A stretch of DNA of 64,000 nucleotides, taken from assembly GCF_020520425.1 (NCBI RefSeq), contig NC_079491.1, positions 39,732,027 to 39,796,026 of the forward strand. Direction: 5' to 3'. Each line of letters begins with the position of its first letter. Position 1 is the first letter of the stretch. The notes under the pieces were generated by a model. It searched no databases. It was given only the letters and a program-made list of their open reading frames with translations, and had not been told where the DNA came from. The position numbers and the translations under genes were made by a program. Of this stretch, positions 11,858 through 24,600 are shown in pieces. The stretch is from Spinacia oleracea (Eukaryota; Streptophyta; Magnoliopsida; Caryophyllales; Amaranthaceae).

Positions 11858-14800
11858 TTGCATTATATAAATCCAAACACTCAGGTACTTCATCTACCCA
11901 AAACTTATTCGGATCATTGTCCCTTATTGATTAATGTTTTTTCTGAGAAATTAAATGACCCTTTCCCTTTTCGTTGTAAAGAGCTGTGGTTGTCTCATCC
12001 CAATTTTCATGATTATTTTACTGGGAACTGGAGTCAGCCGAATTTTAAATTTCTTGATGGGCGCCAAAAGTTCCTCTCTTCTATCCATTCTTGGAATAGG
12101 AACATATTTGGGAATCTTAAACTAAAGAAACAAAATTTATTACGCAGAATTGATGGTTGTCAAATTAGCCTTTCTAAAAACTACTCGCATTTCATTTTTA
12201 ATCTTGAGAAAGAATTACTTTCAGAGCTTAAAAAGATTTATCAAATGGAAAGAGTAATCTGGGCACAAAAGGCAGGACTAAACTGGAGAAAGTTTGCTGA
12301 TTGGAACACTAAATATTTTCACACCATTGCAAAGATAAAAAAATCTAGAAGTAGAATTCTGTGTTTAAAAAATGAAGATGATGTGTGGATTCATGACCAG
12401 AATATTCTGAAAGCTATGGCTAGGGACTATTTCATTAAGGTTTTTTCAACCTCTCACTCTTATAGCATTAATTGGAAGGTTCCATCCTGCTCTCCTTCTA
12501 TCATCACCCCTGCTGACAATGCCTTACTAGCTAGTTGTCCCACTTCGGAGGAAATTAAAAATGTGCTTTTTCAAATGAACCCTATAAAAAGCCCTGGACC
12601 TGATGGTTTGCAACCCCTTTTCCTCCAAAAGTTCTGGAAAAACTTGAATTCTTCAATTACTAGTTTTGTTCAGGATTGTTTTAAAAACAGCTCTATTCCC
12701 CATAACATAAACAATTCCTATCTTTGTTTAATCCCTAAAGTTGATATTCCCTCTTGTATGAAAGAGTTTAGACCTATTGGTCTTTGCAACTCTATCTATA
12801 AGCTTATTACTAAAACCATTTCTAATAGGTTAAAACCTATTCTGCCAACAATAATAAGTCCTCTTCAATCTAGTTTTGTGATGGATAGAACTATTGATGA
12901 GAATGTCATAATCATAAAAGAAATTGCACACTTTTTTAATAAAGCTAGTAATAAAGCTAAATGCATGGCCTTAAAGATTGACCTTAGTAAAGCCTTTGAT
13001 AGTCTAGAGTGGAGTTTTATCCATGATACCCTTAAATGGTTCAATTTCCCGGATTCCATAGTGAACCTTATTATGAGTTGCATCACAACTGCCAGTATTT
13101 CCGTCCTGTGGAATGGACAAATAACGGATAGTTTTGAACCGTCCAGAGGTATTCGTCAAGGAGATCCTCTCTCTCCTTACATTTTTGTCCTTTGTCTGGA
13201 AAGGCTTTCCCTCCTAATTGAAGAAACGGTCAACAACAAACTTTGGAGACCTTTACGTTTATCTAAACAAGTTTCTATTTCACATCTTTTTTATGCGGAT
13301 GACGTTTTCCTGTTTGGTGCTGCCACCACAAACAATATGGATATTATGATGAAAACTCTGGATGCTTTTGGGAAAATTTCAGGTCTACAAGTAAACTTTT
13401 CTAAATCTTCCCTTATTTTTCCAAAAAAAATGAATCATAATGTTCGAAATTCTATCAAGCAGGCTTGCAGTTTTAAAGACACCATTTCTTTTGGGAAATA
13501 CCTTGGCTGCCTTATCTCTCCCACTAAGCTTAATAAAGTTGACTTTTTCAATCTCTTGGATAAAACTACTAGCAAAATTAGAGGTTGGCAGTCCAAACTT
13601 CTAAATATGGCCGGAAGAAGCACCCTCATTAAATCAGTGTTAAATGCTTATCCCCTCTATGCCATGCAAACCACTTTACTCCCTGCCACTGTGATCCATG
13701 AACTTGAGACCAAATGTAAGAAATTTCTTTGGAATAAAGTTGATAGATCAAAATACATCCCTAGAACCAACTGGGGTAGGGTGTGTGACCCAATAAATAA
13801 AGGAGGCTTAGGAATACGAGATCTGAAAAGATGGAACATGACTTTCATGGCTAAATTAGGATGGAGAATCCTCACTCAACCTGATAAGCTTTGGGTAAAA
13901 ATTCTTACTTCAAGATATCTTAAATCTGCTAATTTCATGGATTGCTTGCCCAATGTTACTTCTTCCCCAATTTGGAGGGACATCCTAAAAGGAAGAGATA
14001 TTCTTAAAAAAGGAATATTAATCAACATTGGGGATGGTGAAGACACCTCACTGTGGTTTCACCATTGGGTGGGTGATTCTCCCATATACCTGCTCCCTAA
14101 CATCCATATTCCTGACTCTATAGCTCATTTTAGGGTTTCTAAAATTATTGATAACAATCAGTGGAACCTATCTAGGGTTGAACATTTATTGCCTAATTTT
14201 ATCTGTGACCTCATTAGGGCAATTCCTCTCTCTAGTATTTCTGAAAATAAAGATCGTTTATGCTGGAAACTAGACAACAAAGGTTCCTTTACTATTAAAT
14301 CTGCTTACCACTCTACTGCCCCTACTAGTAACTATCAATGTTTAGTTAATGTTAGCTGGAAAAAACTTTGGAGAATTCCAGTTCCTTATAAATATAAGAT
14401 GCTACTTTGGAATGTCTGTCACTCTATCCTCCCTGTAGCTAAAACTCTCTCCTTTAAGATCCCTGATTTTAATCCCATATGTATTCGTTGCAATTCCTAT
14501 ATTGAAGATCACCTTCATCTTTTTAGGGACTGCCATAGTACTTCTATGTTCTGGTCTATGATTTTCCAATTTCATTCTTCCTCTTTTGATTTAGATCACA
14601 AACACTTTTACTCTATGACATGGCATGAATGGATTTCTTACAACTTCACTGGTTCTATTTCTTGGCAAACAATCTTTGCGATGGCTCTTTGGCATATCTG
14701 GTCTTATAGAAACAATGCTGTTTTCAATCTAAAAATGGAAAACAGTTCTACTTTCTATAACAAATTCTGGGCAGACTACAACTTCACTAACAATGTTTTG

Positions 14801-15349
14801 CAGTCTAAAGATCCTGCTATTAGGAATGGCTCTACTACTGTTAGAATTTGGGCTCCACCTCAGAACTCTTATTTCAAGCTGAATACTGATGGTTCGTGGT
14901 TGGACATTAACAATGCTGGTGGAGGAGGGGTCATTAGATGCAGCAAAGGCCTTTGGCACATAGGTTTCTCTTCGCACTTCAATAGTATTGGGCCTGTTTC
15001 AGCTGAGCTTACTGCCATCAAAGAAGGACTGCTCATAGCTTGGGAAAGGAAGATCACCCATCTGGAGCTGGAAATTGATGCTGAAGCTTTGAAATTCATG
15101 CTTGAGCACCCTGATAAGTACAAAGATCATTACCTCTCCAGTATCATCACTGATGTTACTTCGCTTCTAAAGAGAAACTGGGATGTCTCCATTTACCATG
15201 TTAAGAGAGATGCTAACAAGGTGGCTCATGGCCTTGCTGAGATGGGTAGGAATATGAAGACTGCTATGGTTTATCACTTTCAGCCACCTCCTACCTTGAA
15301 GGATGTTTATGAAAATGAATTGGTGGAGCAGGAGGAACCAGTCCCCTAA
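11858..15349 (+). CDS. LINE ORF2 C-terminal part: reverse transcriptase and RNase H
   Basis: About 1163 codons are open. Residues ~16-25 (TYSDHCPLLI) are the last motif of the apurinic endonuclease. Residues ~235-510 are a non-LTR reverse transcriptase with KSPGPDG, LIPKVD, DLSKAFDS, GIRQGDPLSP and the catalytic FYADDV (about residue 477). Residues ~830-915 form the zf-RVT region (WRIPVPYKYKMLLW, then a Cys/His set). Residues ~1005-1125 are a C-terminal RNase H (LNTDGSW ... AELTAIKEGL ... HVKRDANKVAH), a module known in plant L1 elements. There is no true start codon at the left end because the element is truncated, so the copy cannot be translated normally or transpose alone. Confidence 0.88.
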   Translation: MHYINPNTQVLHLPKTYSDHCPLLINVFSEKLNDPFPFRCKELWLSHPNFHDYFTGNWSQPNFKFLDGRQKFLSSIHSWNRNIFGNLKLKKQNLLRRIDGCQISLSKNYSHFIFNLEKELLSELKKIYQMERVIWAQKAGLNWRKFADWNTKYFHTIAKIKKSRSRILCLKNEDDVWIHDQNILKAMARDYFIKVFSTSHSYSINWKVPSCSPSIITPADNALLASCPTSEEIKNVLFQMNPIKSPGPDGLQPLFLQKFWKNLNSSITSFVQDCFKNSSIPHNINNSYLCLIPKVDIPSCMKEFRPIGLCNSIYKLITKTISNRLKPILPTIISPLQSSFVMDRTIDENVIIIKEIAHFFNKASNKAKCMALKIDLSKAFDSLEWSFIHDTLKWFNFPDSIVNLIMSCITTASISVLWNGQITDSFEPSRGIRQGDPLSPYIFVLCLERLSLLIEETVNNKLWRPLRLSKQVSISHLFYADDVFLFGAATTNNMDIMMKTLDAFGKISGLQVNFSKSSLIFPKKMNHNVRNSIKQACSFKDTISFGKYLGCLISPTKLNKVDFFNLLDKTTSKIRGWQSKLLNMAGRSTLIKSVLNAYPLYAMQTTLLPATVIHELETKCKKFLWNKVDRSKYIPRTNWGRVCDPINKGGLGIRDLKRWNMTFMAKLGWRILTQPDKLWVKILTSRYLKSANFMDCLPNVTSSPIWRDILKGRDILKKGILINIGDGEDTSLWFHHWVGDSPIYLLPNIHIPDSIAHFRVSKIIDNNQWNLSRVEHLLPNFICDLIRAIPLSSISENKDRLCWKLDNKGSFTIKSAYHSTAPTSNYQCLVNVSWKKLWRIPVPYKYKMLLWNVCHSILPVAKTLSFKIPDFNPICIRCNSYIEDHLHLFRDCHSTSMFWSMIFQFHSSSFDLDHKHFYSMTWHEWISYNFTGSISWQTIFAMALWHIWSYRNNAVFNLKMENSSTFYNKFWADYNFTNNVLQSKDPAIRNGSTTVRIWAPPQNSYFKLNTDGSWLDINNAGGGGVIRCSKGLWHIGFSSHFNSIGPVSAELTAIKEGLLIAWERKITHLELEIDAEALKFMLEHPDKYKDHYLSSIITDVTSLLKRNWDVSIYHVKRDANKVAHGLAEMGRNMKTAMVYHFQPPPTLKDVYENELVEQEEPVP

Positions 15350-15588
15350 TCCCTGTGATGCTTTTATGGATGGAGTATATAGTGCTAACGTTTAATGTCT
15401 TGTCTTCTCCTAGTTTTATTCACCTTTTGCTAAGCTTGCGTAGTTCTAACATGAGCTTTGTGGCCTTTACTTGTTTTTGCGTTTGGCACAAAGCAATCTA
15501 TAAGCTCTTTTGTAACAAACTCTATGTTTTCGAGGCTGTTGTCCTCTAAGTAATGAATCTTCGTTTCTGTTTTTTAAAAAAATAAACC
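15350..15588 (+). other. LINE 3' untranslated region and tail
   Basis: A short U-rich 3' region after the ORF2 stop, ending in TTTTTTAAAAAAATAAA next to the proposed duplication. Confidence 0.6.
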
Positions 15589-15595
15589 CTAATTA

Positions 15596-16987
15596 GACCG
15601 AAGCTTTCCCACACAAAAATAATAATATCTTTGAAAAGCTTCTTACGTAGATACTAAATACACGAACTCCAGTACAAGTACATGCAAAGTTGAGCTTAAG
15701 CATACTTCACTATTAATCTTTATAGAAGTGTTTTGTGACAGAAAAATGACTTGTAATTGAACAGGAAATACAGGATGGTACTTACTATTGTGTAGGTGTT
15801 TGTGACTTCAAAACCCATTAGCACATTCAAAGTAATTGGGTTGTAGGAAGGTTACTTTTTTGGAAGAGAATAAGCAGTTCATTGTTTTATTTTCGGAGTA
15901 GATTAATAAAATATGGGTAAGCATGATGTAGATTCATAGTCGAGTCGAACCTGTGCAAATTTAGGTGAACTTTACTATCGCTTTGTTTTATAGTTGCTTG
16001 GTTGTAGACACCTAAAAAGTGCACTCCCCGACCAAAGTCCAATTATTGAAATTTACCTGTTTTTTACTTGGTTCATATCCGACACAAGTGAACCTGGAAT
16101 CGCTTGATGAACAAAACTCGCCCAAAATCTTCATAACATTTCATGAACGTCATAATAAATGGACTCATGGTACGTTAAAGGTCAAATAAGCCCGGTATAA
16201 CCAAAATTGAGCTCTTTCCATCCATTAGCGTACCATGGTTAAGCTTAATATTAAGAATCATGGAATTAAATTTTCCAAAACTCGTGATTTCTGTGTAAGA
16301 GGTGATGAGGATATGCCACATTTATTTCGATTTTGTAAAATTTCAAATTTGGAGGAGTGGAACTCTTGATATCACTCAGAAATAAATGAGCACCTTCCTT
16401 TAATAGATGGCTCTCTCCAATATATCCGACTTTTCCATTGCCAAGTTGAGAAAAAGTAGGCAAGAGATATTTACTTGTTATCTCCAATAACAAGGTTTTC
16501 GGTAATTTTTTGTATTTCACGTCACTTTTTCTAAAAAGATTGTCTTATTTGACTTTACATCACCAATATCACATCACCCCGTACATGCGATGATTGTCAT
16601 ATTATTTTAAAACATTTATTAAGGAGGTGGAGTAAATCTTTTTAGTTTGCACTGCAAAGAAGATATTTCACATCAAGTATAACAAAATAGGTAACAAATC
16701 ACTTTTAGCATAGTAGGTCCCATTTCCATATATAACAAGTCTTGTCAATTTTAATAATATAATTGTTCAGCTTATTATGCAAAACACTTATACTCCCTAT
16801 GTATTTTAATATGAGTTATACTTTTTAAAAGCGATTGTATTTTTAATATGATTTACACTTTCTGTTTTTAGTATGTCATAATCCCCATTTTTAATTATAT
16901 TATTCTTTTTCTTTCTTCTATGGTCCCTACATTGATTGACATCATCTTTTTCCCACAATAAATAATTCATCCACTGTCAATTTCTTA
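15596..16987. other. Intergenic DNA upstream of the ROS1-like gene
   Basis: No supportable gene. A segment starting TACTCCCTATGTATTTTAATATG at about 16792 resembles a Stowaway MITE left end, but its partner end is not identifiable. A minus-strand frame at 16266-16520 is discussed among the rejected items. Confidence 0.45.
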
Positions 16988-17251
16988 TATTTCCTTCATT
17001 CCTTAAGTATCGCATCATGGTTGATTTTACGCTTTCCATACATATTTTGACTCTTAATATCTCGAATTATGTATAAGTAAAAATTATAAAAAGTTGATAT
17101 ATAGAAAATAAATATCTATAAAAATTAACAAGATCTTATACGAAGTATGACTATAATTTTCTTAGGTATGAATCACAAAATATAACTAAAGTTCTAGTGT
17201 GAATAGTGTAAAAACAAGATGGTCCGATATTTATTGAACGGATGAAGTAAT
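16988..17251. mobile_element. Degenerate Stowaway-like MITE
   Basis: The two ends form an inverted repeat that can be followed for about 50 bp: CTTCATTCCTTAAG...TATCG at the left and, read on the minus strand from 17251, CTTCATCCGTTCAATAAATATCG. The TIR style (…TCATCCGTT…), TA-rich flanks and AT-rich core fit Tc1/mariner-type Stowaway MITEs. It lies about 0.5 kb upstream of the likely transcription start of the ROS1-like gene. Confidence 0.55.
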
Positions 17252-17759
17252 AAATAACAACTCACTATCCATTTCCATCTTATTTTAATAAAATTAACTC
17301 ATGAAGATAATATTATTTTTACTATTAATATATCTAAAGTACGTTGAAGTTATATTTCAAACTCCATAATATAAAACCATTATTATATCTACAATATCTT
17401 ATAATGCCTCATTTATTAATAGATGATGTTTTGGTATAAATCAAATTAATACTCGCATGTGTGAATGTAATAATCCTAAAACAACAACAAAATCAAACAT
17501 AACTAGAAATAAATAAGCACAATAAGAAACAATAGATAATATACTCGAGTAATAAATAAAGCTGATACAAAGTATGTTTTGACCATCAAAATCAAACCGC
17601 ACGTGCTAATACGAAACAGGGGTAACATCACATGGAAAATTATATTATTGGTTTACCGGGGAAAGGTGTTATTATCAGTTTCAGAAGTGAGGTGGGAAAA
17701 AAGAGAGAAAGGTTGTACCCTACAAAACAGTCCTACATATAAATTATTTTTTATTTTTT

Positions 17760-18619
17760 ATTCACATATATGAATAAATAAAAGCACCACACCCAACCCA
17801 TTCTTCCTTCTTTTCACATTTTTTCCCCTCTCTTATTTTTCATCTTTCTCTCTCCTCTCTGAATGCACAAACTGTTGTTTCACTCCCATTTCATCTTTCT
17901 GGACCGCTCAAAGGGTGGCAGATCTCCGGCATTGACCCACTTTTCCGGTAACCAGTCACCCTAATTTCATTTTACCAATTTCATCATTCTGTTTTCTGGT
18001 GCTTTTTTTTTTTTTTTTGCAGTTTTTAATGTGTTTTTTTGGGGGGTCTAGCTGATGTGTGAAGTGTTAATCACAGTGATACCCAGCTGAAGAATGATCA
18101 TCAGTTTTTTTTCTGGTGATTTTTTATAAAAAATTTTAGCTGTAAAAACAAAATAAAAATGTTCCTTTTATATATTTGTCTTTTTAATAAATGAAAATTT
18201 TAATTGTTGTTCTTCAACTGGGTCGGATGCTCTGATCTGAAAGATCTGCTACTTAATTAGCCCAAAAAATCATGATTCTGTAAATCTGGGCTAATTAAAT
18301 TGTTTCAGCTGGAATTTAATTAATTAAAAGCTTTTTGATATTTTGCCATTTCTGAAAATAAAATTCAGGGTCTTTCTCCAAATTTATTGATTTATTTCCT
18401 TTTGTCTAAACAAATTTCACCGTATTTGCAGGTTATAAAGGAAACATGGGTTCAACTTGAAGGAGATTTTGCAGGAGAACAGAGTTTTGGGGAAGAAGAA
18501 ATATTGGTCAATTCTCTCCAACAACCCATCTAACAAACACAATAATTTTTTTCAAAAAAAATAAAAATAAAAAAATTGGGTATTTTGTTTTCCTTTTTTG
18601 TGATTTTCCAGAGTGGTGA
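17760..18619 (+). promoter_or_regulatory. Promoter and 5' UTR (with intron) of the ROS1-like gene
   Basis: AATAAATAAAAG near 17775 may serve as TATA box. A long CT-rich leader follows (17800-17900). A 5' UTR intron is predicted from CCG|GTAACC (17947/17948) to TTGCAG|GTTATA (18431/18432), then the leader continues to the ATG. Leader introns are common in plant genes. The exact start site is not determinable by eye. Confidence 0.5.
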
Positions 18620-21600
18620 ATGATGGAAAATTACAAAGGAAAAACAATTCCAAGTTTAACAAATTTTGAGATAAATGGGTCATGGATCCCAAATACCCCA
18701 ATGAAGCCTCATCTTGGACCGATCTATGAAAATGGGGATGTTGACAATTATCTGTCAAGATTTTCACAACCAAATAATCATGCTCAAACTCTTTTATCTT
18801 ATACAATTTCTTCTGCAGAAGCCAATAATGGTAGTAGTGGTTTTCCCAGTAGCAGTAGTAATAACAACCATCAACACCAATACCAATACCAACACCAACA
18901 GCAACACCAAAACCTTTGGGATGATGGTAGTGGTAGAATATTAAATTTACAGAGGGAGAATGTAGGAGAAATGCAGAGAAGGGGTTTAGAGGAGTATCTA
19001 CCTAATTGGAATAGCCAAGGTAGGAGAACAAAGGTGACTTATCCTTCAACAAACCCAGCCGCAGCTGCGGCAGCAGTAGCTCAGAGTAGTAGTAGTAGTG
19101 GTTACCCTTACTTCAGTTCTTGGGAATCAACAATGCAATGGAGACATAATGGAGTTGGAGACAGTGGAACCGCCGCCGCCGAGTTGGAGCAGTTAGAGTC
19201 ATATACAAGTCTTTTAGCTAGGAGTGATGGTTCTGGACTCGGAATGGGGATGGGAAATGCTGCCCTTTATTCTGGTTGGGATTATAATGCACCTGGAGGA
19301 AATAATAGCAATTTATATGCCAACCCAATGTACAACCCCATCTTTGCAGGAGATATGCAAACTTGTAAGTTTTATTCTCTTTTTCAAAAGCTTTGATTGT
19401 CAAATTGTAATTTCAACTAAAGTTTTCTCTTTTTATCTCCTTTCTCAGTATCTTAGAATATACTTACCACACATGCAGACCTCCATAAACTAATGGAAAA
19501 CCTGGGGGTAAATGATGATGATTCAAGTGTTATAGGGTAAATATTAACAGCCCCAAAAAAACAAAGCTAATTCAATAGGCTGTGAGGATTTGGAGATTGC
19601 TTCCCTAGATCTAAACACACATAATATAGACATTAAATAATAACTACTTTGTACTGTTGGGTCAGATTACTAAATTTTTGTGTATAATGGGTAATTTATT
19701 CATTGGATAGATAATTGATTTTTGCAGGGCATTTGGCTGGTCTGAAATGGCAAATGACAAATTAACTGCATTTTTTTGAATACTTTTTCTGTTGAATGTT
19801 TACCCTTCTATCAGTTCTACGAGTTGGTACTGATCATTAAGCTATGGTGTGTCATAGGTGATTCCCCTCAACAGCAGCAGAGTGTGTATGATGCTAATTC
19901 GTGTCAAACCACAAAGCATGCAAATGGAAAGAATTCTAACTTTGCCCCTGCAACTCCAGACACTCGGTGGAGAATTGACTGTAATGAGGCTCCAGGGAAC
20001 TCACCTTTTGGCACACATCTAAGGCCAACTGAACAGAATGGATTGCCAGAACAAGTTGAACAAGTTGCTGCTGCTGCGATGATCAACCTTCAGAATGTTC
20101 ATGAAGAAGTCGTGGTGCCTAATACAGAAGATTCTTCACCTGGTAAAGTCTCCGTGACAGTAGAGAATCACAACCCTGACAAGGGAGGCGACCAAGTTAT
20201 TGACCTGAACAAGACGCCACAGAGGAAACCACGGCGAAGAAAGTACACACCAAAGGTCATAAGAGAGAAGAAGCCTAGACAGACTCCAAAACCTAAAACA
20301 CCCAAGCCCACCACTGATGCCAAGGAAACTGCACAAGTTAGAAGAAAGTATGTGAGAAAAAACAAGGTGAACACAACTTCAGAAACTCCCACAGAAAGAG
20401 CAACTGGAGGAGGAGAGCCGACACAACCAGGAGCAACTGAAGCAGGAGAGTCAACACCAGCAATTGCAACTGAAGCAGGAGATACAAAAGCAACAGAAGC
20501 TGTTGCCAAGTCCTGCAGAAAGTCCTTGAACTTTGACTTGAATGGACAAGCAGCAGCAGAAAGTAACTCTCATATGTCAACTGGAGATTTATATGCAGGG
20601 CCACAGTCTAACAAGTGTGACACTGCAGAAACTCCTGGGCACCGAGAGGAGTTGATGGTGGGAACATCAAGAGTGTGCACTGCCTATGACCTTAATTATA
20701 CCCACAATCAAGATCTTAAAAATTATCTCTCGCTTCCCACAAAAGACTACCATGATAACACACAGCCTGACCTGATGTTCCAGTCCAGAAGAAAAGATGA
20801 GGCTCATCACAGTTCGTTAGGAAACAATGTCGGGGTTTCATCCAGAGATGATGTTCATCTGGCACAAAGTCCCAATTCAAGCCCTTGTGCAAGTTCCAAC
20901 GAACAGAAAAAAACAAGAGGATCAAAAAGGAGAAATTCCTGCATAACCGATGTTGCTGCTGGAAGTGTGCCTGCTGCCGCTCAATGTACCTTTTGGCAGC
21001 CAAACCACACAATTACTGGGAATGCTGCTACTGGAGAACTTCCCAAAATTCTCTTTCCAGAAATTTGCAAGAAAAAGAGAACTGAGAAGGTACAAAGGTC
21101 ACACATATCAAGCATGCCACCTACTGCTGCTCCATCTGAAGATATCAACCAAGTCGCCGGCACTCAAAATCATTCTAGAGTTGATCCTACTGCATCAAAG
21201 TACTACTGCAATCCTTCCTCTTATCGAGTTAGTGCAATGACTCATAATCATGCTGAGCTACTTATGGGAAGCGTTGAGAACAGGGTACAGCTTTTGAATT
21301 CTTGGGCTGACTTGGCAAGGCTGAAGAAAAAGAGATCGAAAGGCACTACTCGTGCTCGTAATCTGGCCCCATTGATGGGGCTTTCATCTGTCTTGCCTCG
21401 CAAACCAGGACCCAAGGGTCCTCGCAAAAAGAAGGTTGATACTTCAGAACATGGTTACCCAGAGACCCTAGCAGCTGATAGCACACCAAAGCCAAGATCA
21501 AAGAGGGGATCCAGGAAACAGAACTCTTCAAACAATCAATGGGACCTTGTCTTATATAATGCTAACCAGTCTACCAGAAAAGCAGGTAAATATTAACTAC

Positions 21601-24600
21601 TTAAGCACTATGCAGTATGTACTCCTTCAGGTATGAAAATAACTCGTTGTGCCATTTGCTGCAGGTTTAAGTCCAGCCCTACCATGGGCCAGAACCACCT
21701 CCATTGAAGAAATAACTGAAGCAATGAAGCTCTTGGACATCAATAGAGAAGGCTACAACACTCCACTTCGAGAACGGAATGCACTGGTCCCTTACCGCAC
21801 AAAAAAGCAAGCAAAAAATGCGCTTGTTGTTTATGAAAAAGATGGCACTATGGTGCCATTTGACGGGCCCTTTGATCCTGTTAGGAAGCGTCGTCAACGG
21901 GCTAAGGTTGACCTTGATGATGAAACTACTAAAGTGTGGAAACTTCTTCTTGAGAACATTGACAATAAAGGCGTTGATGGAACTGATGAGGATAAAGCAA
22001 AATGGTGGGAAAATGAGAGGAGTGTCTTCCACGGACGTGTAGACTCGTTCATAGCACGAATGCGTCTCGTTCAAGGTATCATATGAATAGCCAATTTCCC
22101 TCTTCACGCAGAATCTTTTATTCATCAGTCAGATAAATACTCCTATGTTTTATTCAGATAAGAAAGTAAGAATCACAACTTCAAATCCAATCAAGACTAA
22201 GTTTCTGTGAATAAGAGGTCAGCTTAGCAGAATAAAGAGACTATAAATAAATAACTGTAGAAACTCAAATGCTCAACTTGATTACCAGAAATCACAAGGC
22301 CGATGAGGCGGTGACTGAAAAACTTGTGTGAGATACTTGTTAATCAGAAGAAAGGATCTTTAACACAAATTCATATTCTAATTCTTATGCATTAACACTA
22401 CATCAGATTAGACATTCATATACTAATTTAAACATGCCATTCACTAGGCATCAATACAAAATGATGGTATAACACAGGTTTGAAGCTTCTGACAGAAACT
22501 TCAATAAAAACTTGAATTTACCTTAAGTCAGTCACTAACAAAAATGTTTGATTCCTACAGGAGATAGGCGCTTCACTCCTTGGAAAGGTTCTGTTCTGGA
22601 CTCCGTTATTGGTGTCTTTCTCACTCAGAATGTATCAGACCATCTCTCTAGGTGAGTTCACGCTGAGATAGTACCAGAGTTCATTATATTCACTCTGGGC
22701 ATTATTAAATGGGTGGAAGTAGTGGTGGCCTGGTGGTTGAAGAGGAATTCGGGAATCATTACCCTCATTTGGGGGAAAGTATATTACACTGGTGGGGAAC
22801 TATTATCCATGTTTAAAGGGTAACAATTCCACCATCCTGCCACATCCCTCGTCAACCCCCACCTCCTCACATCTTCCTCTTTATGTTATCTAGTTGTATG
22901 TGTATCCCCTTAATTCTATACCCCAATCCTAGCATGCCCTGAATAAGTATATTACTTGATCCTTGTTTGTTTGCAGTTCTGCTTTCATGTCAATGGCTGC
23001 CCATTTTCCTCTCAAGTCAGAAGGAAGTGAAAGTACCCTTTCTGAGGAGTCAACGTCTGCTTTGGTTGTTGAACCAGATGTTTGTATAATTGAACTAGAG
23101 GAAAGCATTACTTGGAATGAGAAGACAATGGATCAGCGAACTTTGAGTGGGAATTCTAGGATTATCCATGACGTAGACCATAATGAAGAGAAGGAAGTTG
23201 TCAATAGCAAAGGGTTGACTGGACAAGCTTCTGGTTCAATTAGTCCCAAGGATTACTCTAGTGAAAGCAGTCAAAAAATCCCCAACAACCAAATAGTTGA
23301 TAATGCAAATAGCCAGACTACAGATACAGAAATAGCAAGTACCTTAGGAGATGATAGAGTAAAAGATGAAGCAACCTCATCACAGCACTCTGTAGTGTCA
23401 TCCCAGAACTCCACCAACTCACCAAATCTGCAGACTGCAGGAACAATGAGCATTTTTTCAGAGAGTTATTCAAGAACACAGCCTATGTTAACCAGCTCGC
23501 AATCCAATTATTTTGATTGTCCCACCTCGTTTCTGGGACTGCTAAAGATGGCGGAGAGTCCCTTCCTTCATGAATCTTACAGTCAAACTCAACATGAACC
23601 ACTGGAATTTATTAATCATGTAACAAAAGGTTCTCCAGATACACGAGGAGTCTGCTCAAGTGAATACCAGTTGGATCTGAATTTTCAATTACCGGATACC
23701 AAGGGCATTGAGATGCTAGAAGTAGAGAGCAGATCTCCCGATACATCAAGAAAAGATGAGAACAGCTCACCACCAACAGAACAAAGCAATATTACTACAG
23801 AATCAACAGTTCAACATCTTTCACAGGAGAAAAGTTCCGATAGCATCCCAAGATCTTATTCTGAAAACATGCGCTCCTTTTATGTTCTTGAAGGTGGAAA
23901 GATGGTTATGCAGTCACAAAGTCAATCAGTGAAGGATCCATCAGATGATGTCGCTACATCTGCCAATGGACAAACAAGTTTAACTTGGAAGTTTACAAAT
24001 TTAACAAATCAAGTTAATGCTGACATTACTGAAAGCACCACAGAATTGAAAAGGTTGAGCAATGATGCTAAAAAAATTGAGCAAATTTCAGTACAGACAA
24101 ATGCATCAGGTGGGATCTCTGACATGATGAATGCCAATGCTAGCAAATCAGGGAGAGGAAAGGCTGGAAAGGTAAAGACCGATGCATTTGACTGGGACAG
24201 TTTGCGAAGAGAAGTAGAGCCTAATGGTATAAAAAAAGAACGAACAGCCAACAGAAGGGACTCACTAGATTGGGAAGCAGTAAGACATGCTCATGTGAGT
24301 GAAATTGCTGAAACCATTAAAGAGAGGGGCATGAACAACATGCTTGCAGAACGGATAAAGGTAAGAATTATTTCTCAAACATTCCACTTGTAGAAGTTTT
24401 ATTTGAGAATAATCTAATAAGCTATTCACATCATTGCTAATCTCAAATAAATAAACAGGACCTATTGGACAGGCTGGTCAAGGAGCATGGCAGTATTGAT
24501 ATGGAATGGCTGAGGGATATTCCCCCAGATAAAGCAAAGTAAGGAAAAATAAAATAAATTAATATAATTCTTCCTGGATACGTGTTAAAGTTATCTACGC

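Larger units (their letters stand above)
11858..15588 (+). mobile_element. 5'-truncated L1-type LINE
   Basis: It lacks ORF1 and nearly all of the endonuclease, as expected from incomplete target-primed reverse transcription. It ends in a short A-rich tail (TTTTTTAAAAAAATAAA). A 7-bp flanking repeat supports both ends. The remaining coding frame is free of stops, so the copy is young. Confidence 0.8.

Noticed and set aside
16266..16520. 84-codon minus-strand frame (LPTFSQLGNGKVGYIGESH)
   Set aside because: Looks more protein-like than its surroundings, but no family could be named and no neighbouring exons were found; possible gene scrap only.
19776..19857. Start codon at 19776 as an independent gene start
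   Set aside because: The region is the first coding intron of the ROS1-like gene; the acceptor TCATAG at 19857 joins in phase with the upstream exon.
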